The notes: generated by a model not told the origin, from the letters alone. A stretch of 64,000 bases of DNA from Candidatus Obscuribacter sp. (GCA_016718315.1 JADKDV010000004.1:62001-126000), one strand, 5' to 3'. Shown: positions 25,462-34,247, counted from the first letter of the stretch. Translations and numbers: made by a program.

Positions 25462-26139
25462 ATGGCAAACGAACCAATCAAAGTAACCGTTGATACCGTG
25501 GCGCTGGCGGTCCAGCAAGGTCAGCTTGAGCTCCTTTTGATCAAGCGTAAGCACGACCCCTTCAAAAATCTTTGGGCTCTGCCCGGGGGCTTTATTGGCG
25601 ATGATGATGAGACTGTAGAGCAGGCTGCGGCTCGGGAGCTATTGGAAGAGACCAATGTCGGCGATGTCTATTTGGAGCAGCTCTTTACCTTTGGCGATAA
25701 GGGGCGCGATCCCCGTGGTCGTGTCGTTACCGTGTCGTATCTAGCACTCTTACGCCAGGATGATCTGGAGCTTAAGGCCAGCTCTGATGCCAGTGGCGTA
25801 GCCTGGTGGCCGGTGCTTGATTTGCCCCGTCTAGCCTTTGATCACAAGCGTATCGTCGAGTACGCGCATCAACGCATCAAATACAAAATTGAGTATTCAG
25901 CGGCTGCTTTTAATTTGCTGCCTGATAAGTTTACTTTGCGCGATTTGCAGTCGGTTTATGAGGCTGTGCTGGGGCGCTCTGTGGATAATCGCAACTTCCG
26001 CAAACGCTTCCTCAAGTCTGGCATTTTAAATGAGCTGGACGAGACCTCTCAGGAAGGCTCACATAGACCCGCACGCTTGTACAGTTTTGCCGAGCAAGAG
26101 TTTGAACAATTGCCAGATAGACCAGCTTTTGTGTTTTAG
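25462..26139 (+). CDS. nrtR: NrtR, Nudix-related transcriptional regulator of NAD metabolism
   Basis: A 225-residue protein. Residues 1-145 form a Nudix domain with WALPGGFIGDDDETVEQAAA followed by RELLEET; the loop before the first Glu is one residue longer than the classical Nudix box. Residues 150-225 form a winged helix (FTLRDLQSVYEAVLG, NRNFRKRFLKSGIL, RPARLYSF). This two-domain layout is characteristic of NrtR, which senses ADP-ribose-type ligands and represses NAD genes. Divergent placement next to nadA and two matching dyads support that role here. It may instead be an active ADP-ribose pyrophosphatase. Confidence 0.88.
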   Translation: MANEPIKVTVDTVALAVQQGQLELLLIKRKHDPFKNLWALPGGFIGDDDETVEQAAARELLEETNVGDVYLEQLFTFGDKGRDPRGRVVTVSYLALLRQDDLELKASSDASGVAWWPVLDLPRLAFDHKRIVEYAHQRIKYKIEYSAAAFNLLPDKFTLRDLQSVYEAVLGRSVDNRNFRKRFLKSGILNELDETSQEGSHRPARLYSFAEQEFEQLPDRPAFVF

Positions 26140-26140
26140 T

Positions 26141-27034
26141 TTATTTCTCAAGTTCTGCTTTTAGTGCCTGGGCTGCTTGATTTGATAATCCTTTTTGTAC
26201 AGCCAATTGCACTGTCCAATCTCCCAACTGTTTGTATAGTTGCGCAAGTTTTGGGTCAGTTTTGTTGAGGGCATTGAGATGCATTTTGATAGTGTTTACA
26301 TCGCCTCGGGCGATGGGACCTGTCAGTGCGCCGCTTGTGCCTAATTGGTCTATGTTAGTAATTGTCTTTTGTATTAGTGGGCTCAAGGCTTGCCATGCCA
26401 GTTGCGGGTCCAGTCCTGCTGCTTCTGCTGTGGTCAGGGCAATGTCCATCAGACTTACCAGATAGTTGCAAGCGATAACTGAGGAGCAGTGGTAGAGCAC
26501 TTTCTTTTCGGTGGCAATTATTTTTGGTATGCCGCCAGTGCTCTCGATCATGCTAGAGAGAGCGGCAACTGCTGTCGCTTCTCCTTCGCAAAACCAAAAG
26601 GTACCAGGCATAAAATCAATTGATGATTGCGCAGTAGAGAAAGTCTGGAGTGGATGCGCTGAAGCTATTTTGGCTCCGCAAATATCGCGAGCCTTAGCTA
26701 GTACCTCACTGCTTAGAGCACCGCTGCAATGAGCCACTATTTGACCTGGAGTAAAGACTTTATTTTGTGATAGCTCATGGCAAACCGACTCAATGGCATC
26801 GTCAGGTACTGTGAGTAAGATAATGCTTGCTTCTATTGGTTGATTGTCAAGAGTAAGGGCTTTTACATCACCTAGAGCTTTGGCTGCTAATTCGGTTTTG
26901 TCTCTGTCGCGTCCGGCAATTGCTTTGATTTTATAGCCAGCCTTTTGTGCGGCTATGGCTATCGTTGTGCCTACCCGACCTGGACCTATTATTGCCAGGG
27001 AGTGTTCGGGGATGCTTTTGTTTTTTTGCTCCAA
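26141..27034 (-). CDS. Rossmann-fold protein with DUF2520 domain
   Basis: A 297-residue protein. The N-terminus has a dinucleotide-binding motif GPGRVGTTIAIAAQKAGY, then TVPDDAI and AHCSGALSSEVL, as in the Rossmann-like/DUF2520 family related to ketopantoate reductase and ProC. The C-terminal helical domain includes SSVIACNYLVSLMDIA and GPIARGD. Substrate unknown. I chose TTG at 27034, with GGAG 8 nt upstream and directly before the fold; a GTG at 27154 would add 40 poorly fitting residues. It converges with nrtR, with only one base between the stops. Confidence 0.8.
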   Translation of the reverse strand: MEQKNKSIPEHSLAIIGPGRVGTTIAIAAQKAGYKIKAIAGRDRDKTELAAKALGDVKALTLDNQPIEASIILLTVPDDAIESVCHELSQNKVFTPGQIVAHCSGALSSEVLAKARDICGAKIASAHPLQTFSTAQSSIDFMPGTFWFCEGEATAVAALSSMIESTGGIPKIIATEKKVLYHCSSVIACNYLVSLMDIALTTAEAAGLDPQLAWQALSPLIQKTITNIDQLGTSGALTGPIARGDVNTIKMHLNALNKTDPKLAQLYKQLGDWTVQLAVQKGLSNQAAQALKAELEK

Positions 27035-27455
27035 AATACTTTCTCCAGAGCGATATTTGCTAACTAATGTCTTGCTCGGGTGAGCGAGTTGTGATCTTAT
27101 CGCAATCGGCTGCCTTGCAAATAGCCTAAATATGTTGACAAATGGAGGCACCACTTAGGGTGCCTTAAAGGCAGTATCGAAATGTTGCTAAGAGACTCTC
27201 TCCAACATTAAATGGCTGGAAATAAGCAGGATGGCTGCTTATCCAAACATTAAATTGGTCTGGTTGCTGCAAGTTGAAAATTGGAAGGTTAAACCTTGCC
27301 GAATGGTCTTGTCTTCCGGGTCAGTTATTACTATGCTTTACCAGTCATTTAACCGTTGCTTAATAGCAATCCTCTAGCCACAAGTGTCGTCTTTGTGAGA
27401 CTATTGCTCTCGCACTGGCGGGTTCTCTTGCTGGCGTTTTCTAAAGGAGTCTTTT
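27035..27455. other. Intergenic region with a perfect hairpin
   Basis: The gap between divergent genes contains ATAAGCAG-GATGG-CTGCTTAT at 27222-27242, flanked by similar AACATTAAAT sequences. No gene was seen. An AGGAG at 27445-27449 precedes a CTG that could start the next gene. Confidence 0.4.
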
Positions 27456-27530
27456 CTGAACAACGGACAGACCACTTATTCAGATAGCAAATCTGACGCT
27501 AGATCTAGCGGCGATTTAAACTTCCAGCCT

Positions 27531-28853
27531 GTGCCTGCTGGCATGGAGACTGCAGAAGTCTGCATCATAGGTGATGGCAAAGCAGTTTTTGTCATTGCCG
27601 ATTTGATTTCTAAATCTCAGCTTGCCGATGGCACACCATTAAAAGCCAGGATTTTTGCCGATCTTGGTATGCAAAAGAGCCTCAACAATGCTCTCGATTA
27701 TTTGATGCCTGCTGGTATCTCTGACTCGCTCAATCCCTATCTTGGACCTAGCGATGTCAAACACACCTGTGACGATGTGGTTGTTAAAATCAAGCATCAC
27801 ACCAGACGCAAAGCCATGGACGCCCGGACTGCCCGCGAAAAGTTTATGGCCAGTCAGTTATTGACCGGATTGGAAGCAGCTGCCACAGGCAACAGTTTTA
27901 TCGATTTGATTGAGCTTTTGCAAAGAGAAAATGTCTCGGTTGAGTCTTTTGGCGCCAATCACGAGTTTGCTTCTGCTTTTGTCTTTGCCTGTCCTGCCAC
28001 TGCCTATGGTGCTCATCTTGACCGCCTGGCCGGTGCCATTGGCGATGGTAGCACTGTCATATTAGTGGGCGCGCCTATTTTGGCTGGACTGGAGTTTAAC
28101 CACCAACTAAATCTGCGTAGACCGGGTGCACGTGTCAATGTAATTGAGATGGATGAGCTTTACTCTACAGTGGTCGAGCGTCCTGATGGCTCATTTTTTG
28201 TCACACCGGCCAGACGGGTCAATATTGCTGGTCCTACCCGCAATGAGACCAGGCGTGCTATGTGGTTGGCATCGCTTTTGTCCCGTGACTTGATGCCTGC
28301 TAGTGGCTTGATTGAGCGTGGTTTGCTTGATGCCCAGTCGATTGTCAGACCTCTATTTCTTTTGTCAGCTATGCTTGGTGCCAAGATTGACGCCCTCGGT
28401 GATCTGTCGAGATTGCTCAATAGAGCCAATCTAGCCATGCTGGTTGATCTCGAGCAAGAGCTTAATCATCTGGCTCTAGCAGCTCACTGTCAGCCTGTTG
28501 ACTTTGCCAGATCTCTGCGCGAAGAAGCTGACTTGCGTGGATTGGCTCAGGGACCCGTATGCGATGTGACTCTGGCTGAGGCCCTCGTCACTATTGCCGG
28601 TAAATGGTTTAGCGGTACGAGCTGGTCTTATGGTCAAGCTCAGTACTTCCTCAGTAGCTATGTGGCCGAGCACCTTGTGCCTCTGGCACAACTAGCGAGA
28701 GTATTTGATCTCGCTGTGCCAGTACTTGATTCAGTTATTCAACTGGCATCATCTGTGGTTGGTACAGATCTTGTGGCTGTTGGTCGTACTTTTGATGCAA
28801 TCGGTCTGGTAAATGTCAAGCGTATCGATTTGCTGGAGATGACCGAGGCTTAG
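27531..28853 (+). CDS. Rossmann-fold dehydrogenase-like protein (opine dehydrogenase-like)
   Basis: A protein of 440 residues from the GTG at 27531. The N-terminus has a dinucleotide-fold opening (EVCIIGDGKAVFVIADLI). A middle segment with ILVGAPILAGLEFNHQL and VIEMDELYSTV, and a helical C-terminal half, recall the octopine/nopaline dehydrogenase layout. The match is loose, so the reaction is unknown. The start is in doubt. GTG has no ribosome-binding site, whereas the frame is open upstream to CTG at 27456, which has AGGAG at 6 nt and would add 25 hydrophilic residues. Confidence 0.5.
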   Translation: MPAGMETAEVCIIGDGKAVFVIADLISKSQLADGTPLKARIFADLGMQKSLNNALDYLMPAGISDSLNPYLGPSDVKHTCDDVVVKIKHHTRRKAMDARTAREKFMASQLLTGLEAAATGNSFIDLIELLQRENVSVESFGANHEFASAFVFACPATAYGAHLDRLAGAIGDGSTVILVGAPILAGLEFNHQLNLRRPGARVNVIEMDELYSTVVERPDGSFFVTPARRVNIAGPTRNETRRAMWLASLLSRDLMPASGLIERGLLDAQSIVRPLFLLSAMLGAKIDALGDLSRLLNRANLAMLVDLEQELNHLALAAHCQPVDFARSLREEADLRGLAQGPVCDVTLAEALVTIAGKWFSGTSWSYGQAQYFLSSYVAEHLVPLAQLARVFDLAVPVLDSVIQLASSVVGTDLVAVGRTFDAIGLVNVKRIDLLEMTEA

Positions 28854-29330
28854 GCGCTGTGCGAGCTAGCGCTTCTTGGCAAGATGGTCTGTTGTCATGC
28901 TTTTTGCTTTGAGGTGGCTCTATGGGGCTTGTGGTGGCTTGTCACGAGGTGCCAGCTCCGCTTCTTTGCAATGTTTGTAAGAGCTTCTTATAAGTATTAG
29001 CTCTATTTATTTATTGCATCTTCAAATCTGATGTCATGAGTATTGATACAGATAGGCTTAGTTACTTAGTTTTATGGTCCATTTCTTCCCCTGACACCTC
29101 GATATATCACCCCGCTAAAAACCCGTTCACAACTCCCTTTTGAACATTCAAGCTTCCCTTCCGGGAAGAGCGCGTCGATATAACCTGGTTTTCAACTTGG
29201 GCTCTTTTGAGAAGTTGAAGAGAAATGGGCCTTTCAGCGAAACAGCGGACCTTCTGGTCTCCTCTTCGCCCTGGCTGCTGCGTGCGTTTGTACGTGGCGT
29301 GTCATAACTTTTAAATCAAGGGGCAACAAC
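28854..29330. other. Intergenic region, no gene seen
   Basis: A 477-nt gap. The first 27 nt after the stop match 9688-9714 closely (CTGTGCGAG, TAGCG, TTCTTGGC). The remainder is AT-rich and should carry the promoter and leader of the 29331 gene. No open frame is supported. Confidence 0.4.
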
Positions 29331-30431
29331 ATGCCTTTTATCAAAGCTCTCAACGTTCCAGAGCTTCTCGGTCTTGCGCCTATCGCGCAGGTCAGCGACG
29401 AAGACATCTGGAACCACCTCGTCACACCTACCGTGAAGGGGTTACTCGGTCCCATCATCAAGTCGGAGGGCCCGCGTCTTGTTGAGACGGTTGAAGGCCT
29501 GTTCCCCGGAGATAAGGGTTCCAATCTGAATCGCCACCAACTGATGGATAGTTCTGGCAAGCTTGTGGAGACACTGCTTCGCTTTCCCTACGTCCATCAC
29601 CTCTATCGCACCGCCAACGGTGTGATGGTGATCAAACGCGATTTTGTTAAGGTGCAAGTCCTTGCCTGGTTTGGCGAGGTCGAAAAAGGAAAAGCGGAGT
29701 TGATCTTTAAGGCGGCACTGCGCGATCGGCGATTTGACGGTACTCGTCGCGCCGACGACTGCTCCCTCCTGGATTACTCCTATGCCGATCCGCATCTCAA
29801 CAAGCGCATCAGCACCGAACTCTCTTCCGTGGAGCTGTCCATCTACGGCTTCATGCCTGGTTCTCGCGTCCTGGACGCTACCGGGGATGAGGAGTATGAC
29901 CGTTTCATCAATAACCCCTTCAAGTTTCTGTCCGAACCAGACCGCTTCCTCGCGCTCTTTCAGCGTGGCTTTCACAGTAAGCGTGGTCCCGGTCAGCTCA
30001 TGGCTGCTATCCCCGATGTCTCGCGATTTTGTCTTGCCGGCTTTGAGTATCTGGCTCGCAAGCAAGGTTACGATCTGATCGAGATGGCTGCCAGTCATTA
30101 CCATGTGGCACGATGGGCTGTTAGCGGTGGTTACGATTATGCATCGCCTGCTCACAAGCAAGCGGTGGATTATCTGGCTGCCGGTCTGGAGTACATCCGA
30201 CACAACGGTACGCCTCTCACTCGCACCCAGCAATCCTGGGTCTGCGTGCTGCAGAGTCTGCGTCCCATCGCGCGCATTCCCGAGGCACTGCGCTTCATCA
30301 CGCCTGAGCACGCTCATCTGACGTGGCCTCAGGATAACGTGTCAGATCGCAGTCTCTGGATGTACAAGACGCTCTCAGAGCGTGCGCGCGGCTTTACGCC
30401 GATGATTTCCTTCGAGCCTCCTGCAAATTGA
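29331..30431 (+). CDS. Unknown protein, paralogue A of a tandem pair
   Basis: A 366-residue soluble protein without signal peptide or membrane segment and with no domain I know. It is clearly homologous to the next gene. Shared blocks include TPIxxxxxxEIW-like N-termini, LGPI, ALRDRR, DDCSLLD, VELSIYGFMPGSR, a NPF.F..EP..FL..LF segment, SHYHV, LTRTQQSWVCVLQSL and WPQDN with SLWMYKTLSERA. Conserved His, Cys, Trp and Arg in these blocks hint at an enzyme, but this is inference. C-ending codons suggest strong expression. It is followed by its own terminator. Confidence 0.75.
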   Translation: MPFIKALNVPELLGLAPIAQVSDEDIWNHLVTPTVKGLLGPIIKSEGPRLVETVEGLFPGDKGSNLNRHQLMDSSGKLVETLLRFPYVHHLYRTANGVMVIKRDFVKVQVLAWFGEVEKGKAELIFKAALRDRRFDGTRRADDCSLLDYSYADPHLNKRISTELSSVELSIYGFMPGSRVLDATGDEEYDRFINNPFKFLSEPDRFLALFQRGFHSKRGPGQLMAAIPDVSRFCLAGFEYLARKQGYDLIEMAASHYHVARWAVSGGYDYASPAHKQAVDYLAAGLEYIRHNGTPLTRTQQSWVCVLQSLRPIARIPEALRFITPEHAHLTWPQDNVSDRSLWMYKTLSERARGFTPMISFEPPAN

Positions 30432-30443
30432 TTATTCATACTC

Positions 30444-30467
30444 GGAGCACCAACGGTGCTCCTTTTT
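30444..30467 (+). terminator. Rho-independent terminator between the paralogues
   Basis: Perfect 8-bp stem GGAGCACC-AAC-GGTGCTCC followed by TTTTT. It separates the two paralogues transcriptionally or attenuates read-through. Confidence 0.85.
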
Positions 30468-30494
30468 GTCTTGACTGGCTGAAAGGAGTCAGAT

Positions 30495-31760
30495 ATGTTC
30501 AAAAACAATAACAAACCTCTGAGTCTTGCGGAGATGCTCGGAGTGACACCCATCGTGTCCATCACTCCCGACGAGATCTGGGCTGAGCTCATCACTCCCC
30601 AGACTCGAGCCATGCTCGGTCCCATCGAATCTGTCAAGATCTCGGTGCGTGATACCGTAGCTGGTGATTTCCCTGGCGATGAGGTGAGCAACCTCAATCA
30701 GCATGCCATCGGTGGCGACACCGGTCGTGTGCGTTATCCGTACGTCAACTGCTTCTACAAGACCAAGTGGGGCGCGTTGACCATCAAGTATGACCCCACC
30801 AAGGTCAAAGTTTCTGGCTGGTTTGGTGACCTGCGCTCGCCGCAGCTGATCTTCAAGCTGGCTCTGCGTGACCGTCGCTACGATGCCACGCCGCGCGCCA
30901 ACGACTGTTCTCTGCTGGACTTCATGGGCTACCATGAGCAGATCAACAAGCCGCTGGAATTTCCTGGCAAGCCCGAAGGCAGCAGTGCGGTGGAGCTTTC
31001 GGTCTACACCTTCATGCCTGGCTCGCGCATTGCCGAGGCATGCGGTGACACTGAGCTCGAACGCTTTGTCGAAAACCCCTTCCAGTTTGTCAAAGAGCCC
31101 GAGAAGTTTCTCAAGCTGTTTGACCAGGCTTGGAAGAGCCAGCGCGCTCCGGGACAATGGGGTAACCCTATCCCTGACGTGGCCAAGTTTATCCTCCCTG
31201 TGGTGGACGACATGGCGCGGCGCAATGGCTATGACTACATCGAGAACTGTTCCAGCCACTACCACGTCTACAAGGTGACGGAGTGGTGGGGTTACCGTAT
31301 CGCTGACCCGCAGATTCAGGCGGTGATGGACCAGTTCAACCGTGGTATCAAGTCTCTCAAGGACAAGGGTATCAAGCTCACTCGGACTCAGGAATCCTGG
31401 GTCTGCGTGGTGCAGAGTTTGCCCGAGGAGTACATCCCCGCGCACCTCAACCTGCATGGTCCCAAGTGGCCACAGGACAACATCACTCCAGTCAGTCTCT
31501 GGATGTACAAGCCTCTCTCTGAGCGGGCCGTGTCTGCTGCTAAGCATCAAGCTGATCTAGCGACCCGTGCTGCCGCCGCCGCTGCTCTCGAGGTTGCCAC
31601 AAAGGTAGAGGTGGCGTCTGCTACGACGTCGGTCGCTGTTCCTGCTACGGTGGATACACCTGCGCTGGGAGCTGCTGCTGCACCCGTAGTCGGCGATGCT
31701 GCCGTTGTGGCTGTCCCCGATGTCGCTACACCGCATGGCTCCAAGCCGAGCGGTCAGTAG
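30495..31760 (+). CDS. Unknown protein, paralogue B of a tandem pair
   Basis: A 421-residue protein whose first about 350 residues align with the upstream gene through all the blocks listed there (for example ALRDRRYDATPRANDCSLLD, VELSVYTFMPGSR, LTRTQESWVCVVQSL, WPQDN). The C-terminal 70 residues are an Ala/Val/Thr/Pro-rich low-complexity tail missing from paralogue A, perhaps a flexible linker. AAAGGAG precedes the ATG. Codons are C-ending. No domain is recognised and no membrane segment is present. The pair is one of the best candidates here for an undescribed function. Confidence 0.75.
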   Translation: MFKNNNKPLSLAEMLGVTPIVSITPDEIWAELITPQTRAMLGPIESVKISVRDTVAGDFPGDEVSNLNQHAIGGDTGRVRYPYVNCFYKTKWGALTIKYDPTKVKVSGWFGDLRSPQLIFKLALRDRRYDATPRANDCSLLDFMGYHEQINKPLEFPGKPEGSSAVELSVYTFMPGSRIAEACGDTELERFVENPFQFVKEPEKFLKLFDQAWKSQRAPGQWGNPIPDVAKFILPVVDDMARRNGYDYIENCSSHYHVYKVTEWWGYRIADPQIQAVMDQFNRGIKSLKDKGIKLTRTQESWVCVVQSLPEEYIPAHLNLHGPKWPQDNITPVSLWMYKPLSERAVSAAKHQADLATRAAAAAALEVATKVEVASATTSVAVPATVDTPALGAAAAPVVGDAAVVAVPDVATPHGSKPSGQ

Positions 31761-31918
31761 CAGGGCCGGATGTTTTGAGCCATTGCCTCAGGGTGATGGC
31801 TGACGGATAGACAAGGGCAATTGTCTGTCTGGTGATTTCACCGTCCACCGGTATCAGGTCTAGAGCCTGTGTCGGTGGGCAAACGCCACTCCAGATGTGA
31901 GTTAGCACATTGAGCAAG

Positions 31919-32548
31919 ATGAGCTTGCGTAAGGGAGATCGCTCTCCCTTTTCCTGCATGCGTGGGATGGAAGTCTCGGCTGCAGCAATCATAAAAGCCT
32001 TTGACAGTGTCAACCGTGGCAATGGCCAGCTGATCATGATGGTCGGTTTGCCTGCCTCCGGTAAGAGCACCATATCCGATGCCCTTGTGGCGGCTGGATG
32101 GGTGCGTCTCAACAAGGACACGCTGCGCAAAGAGCTGTACGGAGACGAGGCCATCCAGGGTGATGTGAAGGAGGTCAATCGCCTTTACTATCAGCGCCTG
32201 GAAGAGGCACTCGTGGCGCGCAAGAGGATTGTGGTCGACAACATCAACCTCAATTACTTCTTCCGCAAAGGCACGATTGAGCGTGCTCGCCTTGAGGGCT
32301 ACCGGGACATCAGCAATGTTGTTCTCAAAGTCCCCGTGGAAGAGTGCATTCGTCGTAACGCTGGTCGTGAGCGCAAGGTGCCCGATGAGGTAATCCGCGC
32401 TCATGCCGCGACCCTCTATGGCGGTGGCATGCCCACCCCCAGCGAAGGTCGGGTCTTGGTCCTGGAGCCGGGCAGCGGTCGTTTCCGCTTCCGGGTCCGG
32501 CGTGTCAGAGCGCCTGTCTTCAAACCGCTGGCTGTCAAAAAGAGCTAG
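31919..32548 (+). CDS. P-loop kinase of the AAA_33 / polynucleotide-kinase type
   Basis: A 209-residue protein. Walker A GLPASGKS lies at residues 43-50, and RLNKDTLRKELYG and RIVVDNINLNYFFRK (Walker B-like) follow. A lid region has EECIRRNAGRERKVPDEVIRAH. This layout is typical of small ATP-dependent kinases related to T4 polynucleotide kinase and zeta-toxin folds. The phosphate acceptor could be nucleic acid, a small molecule or a protein. The N-terminus is uncertain: TTG at 31910, ATG at 31919 and ATG at 31967 are all possible. It lies in a plus-strand run with an HNH nuclease gene next. Confidence 0.75.
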   Translation: MSLRKGDRSPFSCMRGMEVSAAAIIKAFDSVNRGNGQLIMMVGLPASGKSTISDALVAAGWVRLNKDTLRKELYGDEAIQGDVKEVNRLYYQRLEEALVARKRIVVDNINLNYFFRKGTIERARLEGYRDISNVVLKVPVEECIRRNAGRERKVPDEVIRAHAATLYGGGMPTPSEGRVLVLEPGSGRFRFRVRRVRAPVFKPLAVKKS

Positions 32549-32608
32549 CGGGGCGCTTATTTCCTGTCGCGGATAGCCCTGACAAAGGCTCGTCCGAGGA
32601 GGGCTCAA

Positions 32609-33160
32609 ATGTCCAAAGTTTTAGTACTCGATAATGCAAACGAGCCTCTCAATATCTGCGACTGGAAACGTGCTGCGTCTCTCATCACCACTGGCAAGGC
32701 TACTGTTCTGGAAGAGCTTGAAGAGCCTTCCAGTACTGGTACCGCCGGTGGTGATGAAGGCAATGGCGCAGCAGCTTCCAAGCAAAAACGGGCGACAGTT
32801 ATCCGGCTCAAGCGCTCTGTGAAGCGCCCGCAGCCCCGACTGTCACCCAGCCGCAGAAATATTTTCCACCGTGATAACTATACCTGCCGCTATTGCAAGG
32901 CTCGTGGCAAGGGAGTTGTCCTTACGCTGGATCATGTCACGCCCCGCTGTCAGGGTGGCAAGAATAGCTGGGAAAACCTGGCTACGTCTTGCTTTGCCTG
33001 TAACAACAAAAAGGGCGGTCGCAATCTGGAAGAGTCCGGCATGGTGCTCACGCCTGTGCCTCCTCGTCCAGCAGAGGTCGTGGCTTTTCGCGCCTCGATG
33101 TTCCGCCGTCTGGGTATGAGCTGTCCCTCCTGGGATAAGTATCTGCCCACGGCGTCTTAA
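32609..33160 (+). CDS. HNH endonuclease
   Basis: A 183-residue protein with a C-terminal HNH fold. A CRYC knuckle leads to LDHVTPRCQGGKNSWENLA (Asp108, His109, Asn around 119-122) and a second knuckle CFACNNKKGGR, the standard Zn-stabilised HNH_5-type arrangement. The first about 60 residues (VLVLDNANEPLNICDWKRAA) match the N-terminal segment usual for this subfamily and are followed by a Gly/Ser/Ala-rich linker. GAGGAGG precedes the ATG. The enzyme should nick or cut DNA. Its adjacency to a possible polynucleotide kinase is suggestive. Similar HNH genes are common in cyanobacteria and in phages. Confidence 0.85.
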   Translation: MSKVLVLDNANEPLNICDWKRAASLITTGKATVLEELEEPSSTGTAGGDEGNGAAASKQKRATVIRLKRSVKRPQPRLSPSRRNIFHRDNYTCRYCKARGKGVVLTLDHVTPRCQGGKNSWENLATSCFACNNKKGGRNLEESGMVLTPVPPRPAEVVAFRASMFRRLGMSCPSWDKYLPTAS

Positions 33161-33215
33161 ACCCGCAACAATCAACCGCTGGCTATCGGATAGTCAGCCA
33201 CAGGAGACAGAGACA

Positions 33216-33368
33216 ATGTTCTGTAAAAAGTGCCCCACCGCTCACGCCGCTGTCATGCGTCCCGACGTTGCCTGCAAGGGTAACTGCGGCAAGCTGATCA
33301 AGTGGTACAACAGCTTCTGCAAGGCTTGCAGCGACAAGCTCAAGAAGTGCGAAGACTGCGGCAAGTAA
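33216..33368 (+). CDS. 50-residue Cys-rich zinc-ribbon-like protein
   Basis: ATG at 33216 with CAGGAGA upstream runs to TAA at 33366-33368. The product has eight cysteines in four pairs: CKKC, then C-x3-C (CKGNC), CKAC and CEDC, with many lysines. Two Zn sites of four Cys each are likely. The gene is short but has a good ribosome-binding site, C-ending codons and a terminator immediately after it, so I consider it real. A role in nucleic-acid or protein binding is inference. Confidence 0.7.
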   Translation: MFCKKCPTAHAAVMRPDVACKGNCGKLIKWYNSFCKACSDKLKKCEDCGK

Positions 33369-33397
33369 CCGCAATTTTCTTCTGACCTGATTTGAAG

Positions 33398-33444
33398 ACG
33401 CCACAACGCAAGCCAGAAATGGTCTGGGTTGTGGCGTTTTTTTT
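33398..33444 (+). terminator. Rho-independent terminator
   Basis: Arms ACGCCACAAC and GTTGTGGCGT with an inner CCAGA/TCTGG stem, then eight T. It ends the transcript of the small Cys-rich protein, just before the amidase ribosome-binding site. Confidence 0.9.
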
Positions 33445-33459
33445 GAGATGGAGAATGTC

Positions 33460-34221
33460 ATGAGAACAAAAGCTCTGACCAATATTGTGGACCGACCATC
33501 ACCCAATCAGAGTGAACGCAATGGTCAGTCCGTGCAATTTATTGTGCTGCATTACACCGCAATGAAGACTGCTGAAGCCGCCATTGAGCGTCTCTGTGAC
33601 CCTGCCAGCCAGGTCAGCTCGCATTACGTCGTCGACGAAGCGGGCGTGATTTACAGGCTCGTGCCCGAAGACAAGAAAGCCTGGCATGCCGGGGTTTCGC
33701 ACTGGGACGGCAAGACCGATCTCAACGTCAGCTCGGTGGGTATTGAGATTGCCAATCCCGGCAATGTCGATTTCCCCCGCGCACAGATGGATGCTGTACT
33801 GGCTCTCAGCCTTGATATTGCTCGTCGTCACAAGGTTCGACCGTTCTATGTTGTTGGTCATTCGGACATCGCGCCGGATCGCAAACAAGACCCGGGCGAG
33901 CTTTTTGACTGGCAGTATCTTGCGGCAAACAAACTCGGTGTCTGGCCCAGCCCTACTGCACAGGACTATAAGACGTCTGCCAGCTGGGGTGATAGCCAGG
34001 TGAGTGGTGCTCTGGTTCGTCTCGGTTTTCGCCCGGGTGTGGACCTGACCATTCTGCTCAAAGCTTTTCAACGACACTTCCAGCCCGAGGCTTTTACCTC
34101 TGGTCAAGCTGGTATCGCTGATGTCGAGACGAGAGCGAGACTGGCTTGTCTAGTGCGTCGCAAGGCTATCGGCGATGGTGTCCGGGCGAGCGTTGCGCGT
34201 AAGCGTAGTGCACGGGTGTGA
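33460..34221 (+). CDS. N-acetylmuramoyl-L-alanine amidase (AmpD/AmiD-like)
   Basis: A 253-residue Amidase_2 enzyme cleaving the bond between N-acetylmuramic acid and the peptide stem. Zinc ligands are expected at the His of IVLHYTA (His31), the His of VVGHSDIAP and the Asp of RKQDPG. The substrate-site WHAGVSHW is also present. The C-terminal 80 residues (LGFRPGVDL, AFQRHFQPE) resemble the peptidoglycan-binding-like tail of AmiD. No signal peptide is seen, so it may act on recycled muropeptides in the cytoplasm or be released by lysis. I chose the ATG at 33460, with GGAG 6 nt upstream. Confidence 0.9.
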   Translation: MRTKALTNIVDRPSPNQSERNGQSVQFIVLHYTAMKTAEAAIERLCDPASQVSSHYVVDEAGVIYRLVPEDKKAWHAGVSHWDGKTDLNVSSVGIEIANPGNVDFPRAQMDAVLALSLDIARRHKVRPFYVVGHSDIAPDRKQDPGELFDWQYLAANKLGVWPSPTAQDYKTSASWGDSQVSGALVRLGFRPGVDLTILLKAFQRHFQPEAFTSGQAGIADVETRARLACLVRRKAIGDGVRASVARKRSARV

Positions 34222-34247
34222 TACCAAAATACTGTTTTTTAGTTGGA

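Noticed and set aside
30489..31550. 353-codon minus-strand open frame opposite paralogue B
   Set aside because: The plus-strand gene is supported by homology to its neighbour and an AAAGGAG site; the antisense frame follows from codon bias.
29331..34221. Intact prophage
   Set aside because: HNH nuclease, kinase and amidase are present, but no capsid, portal, terminase, tail, integrase or attachment repeats were found.
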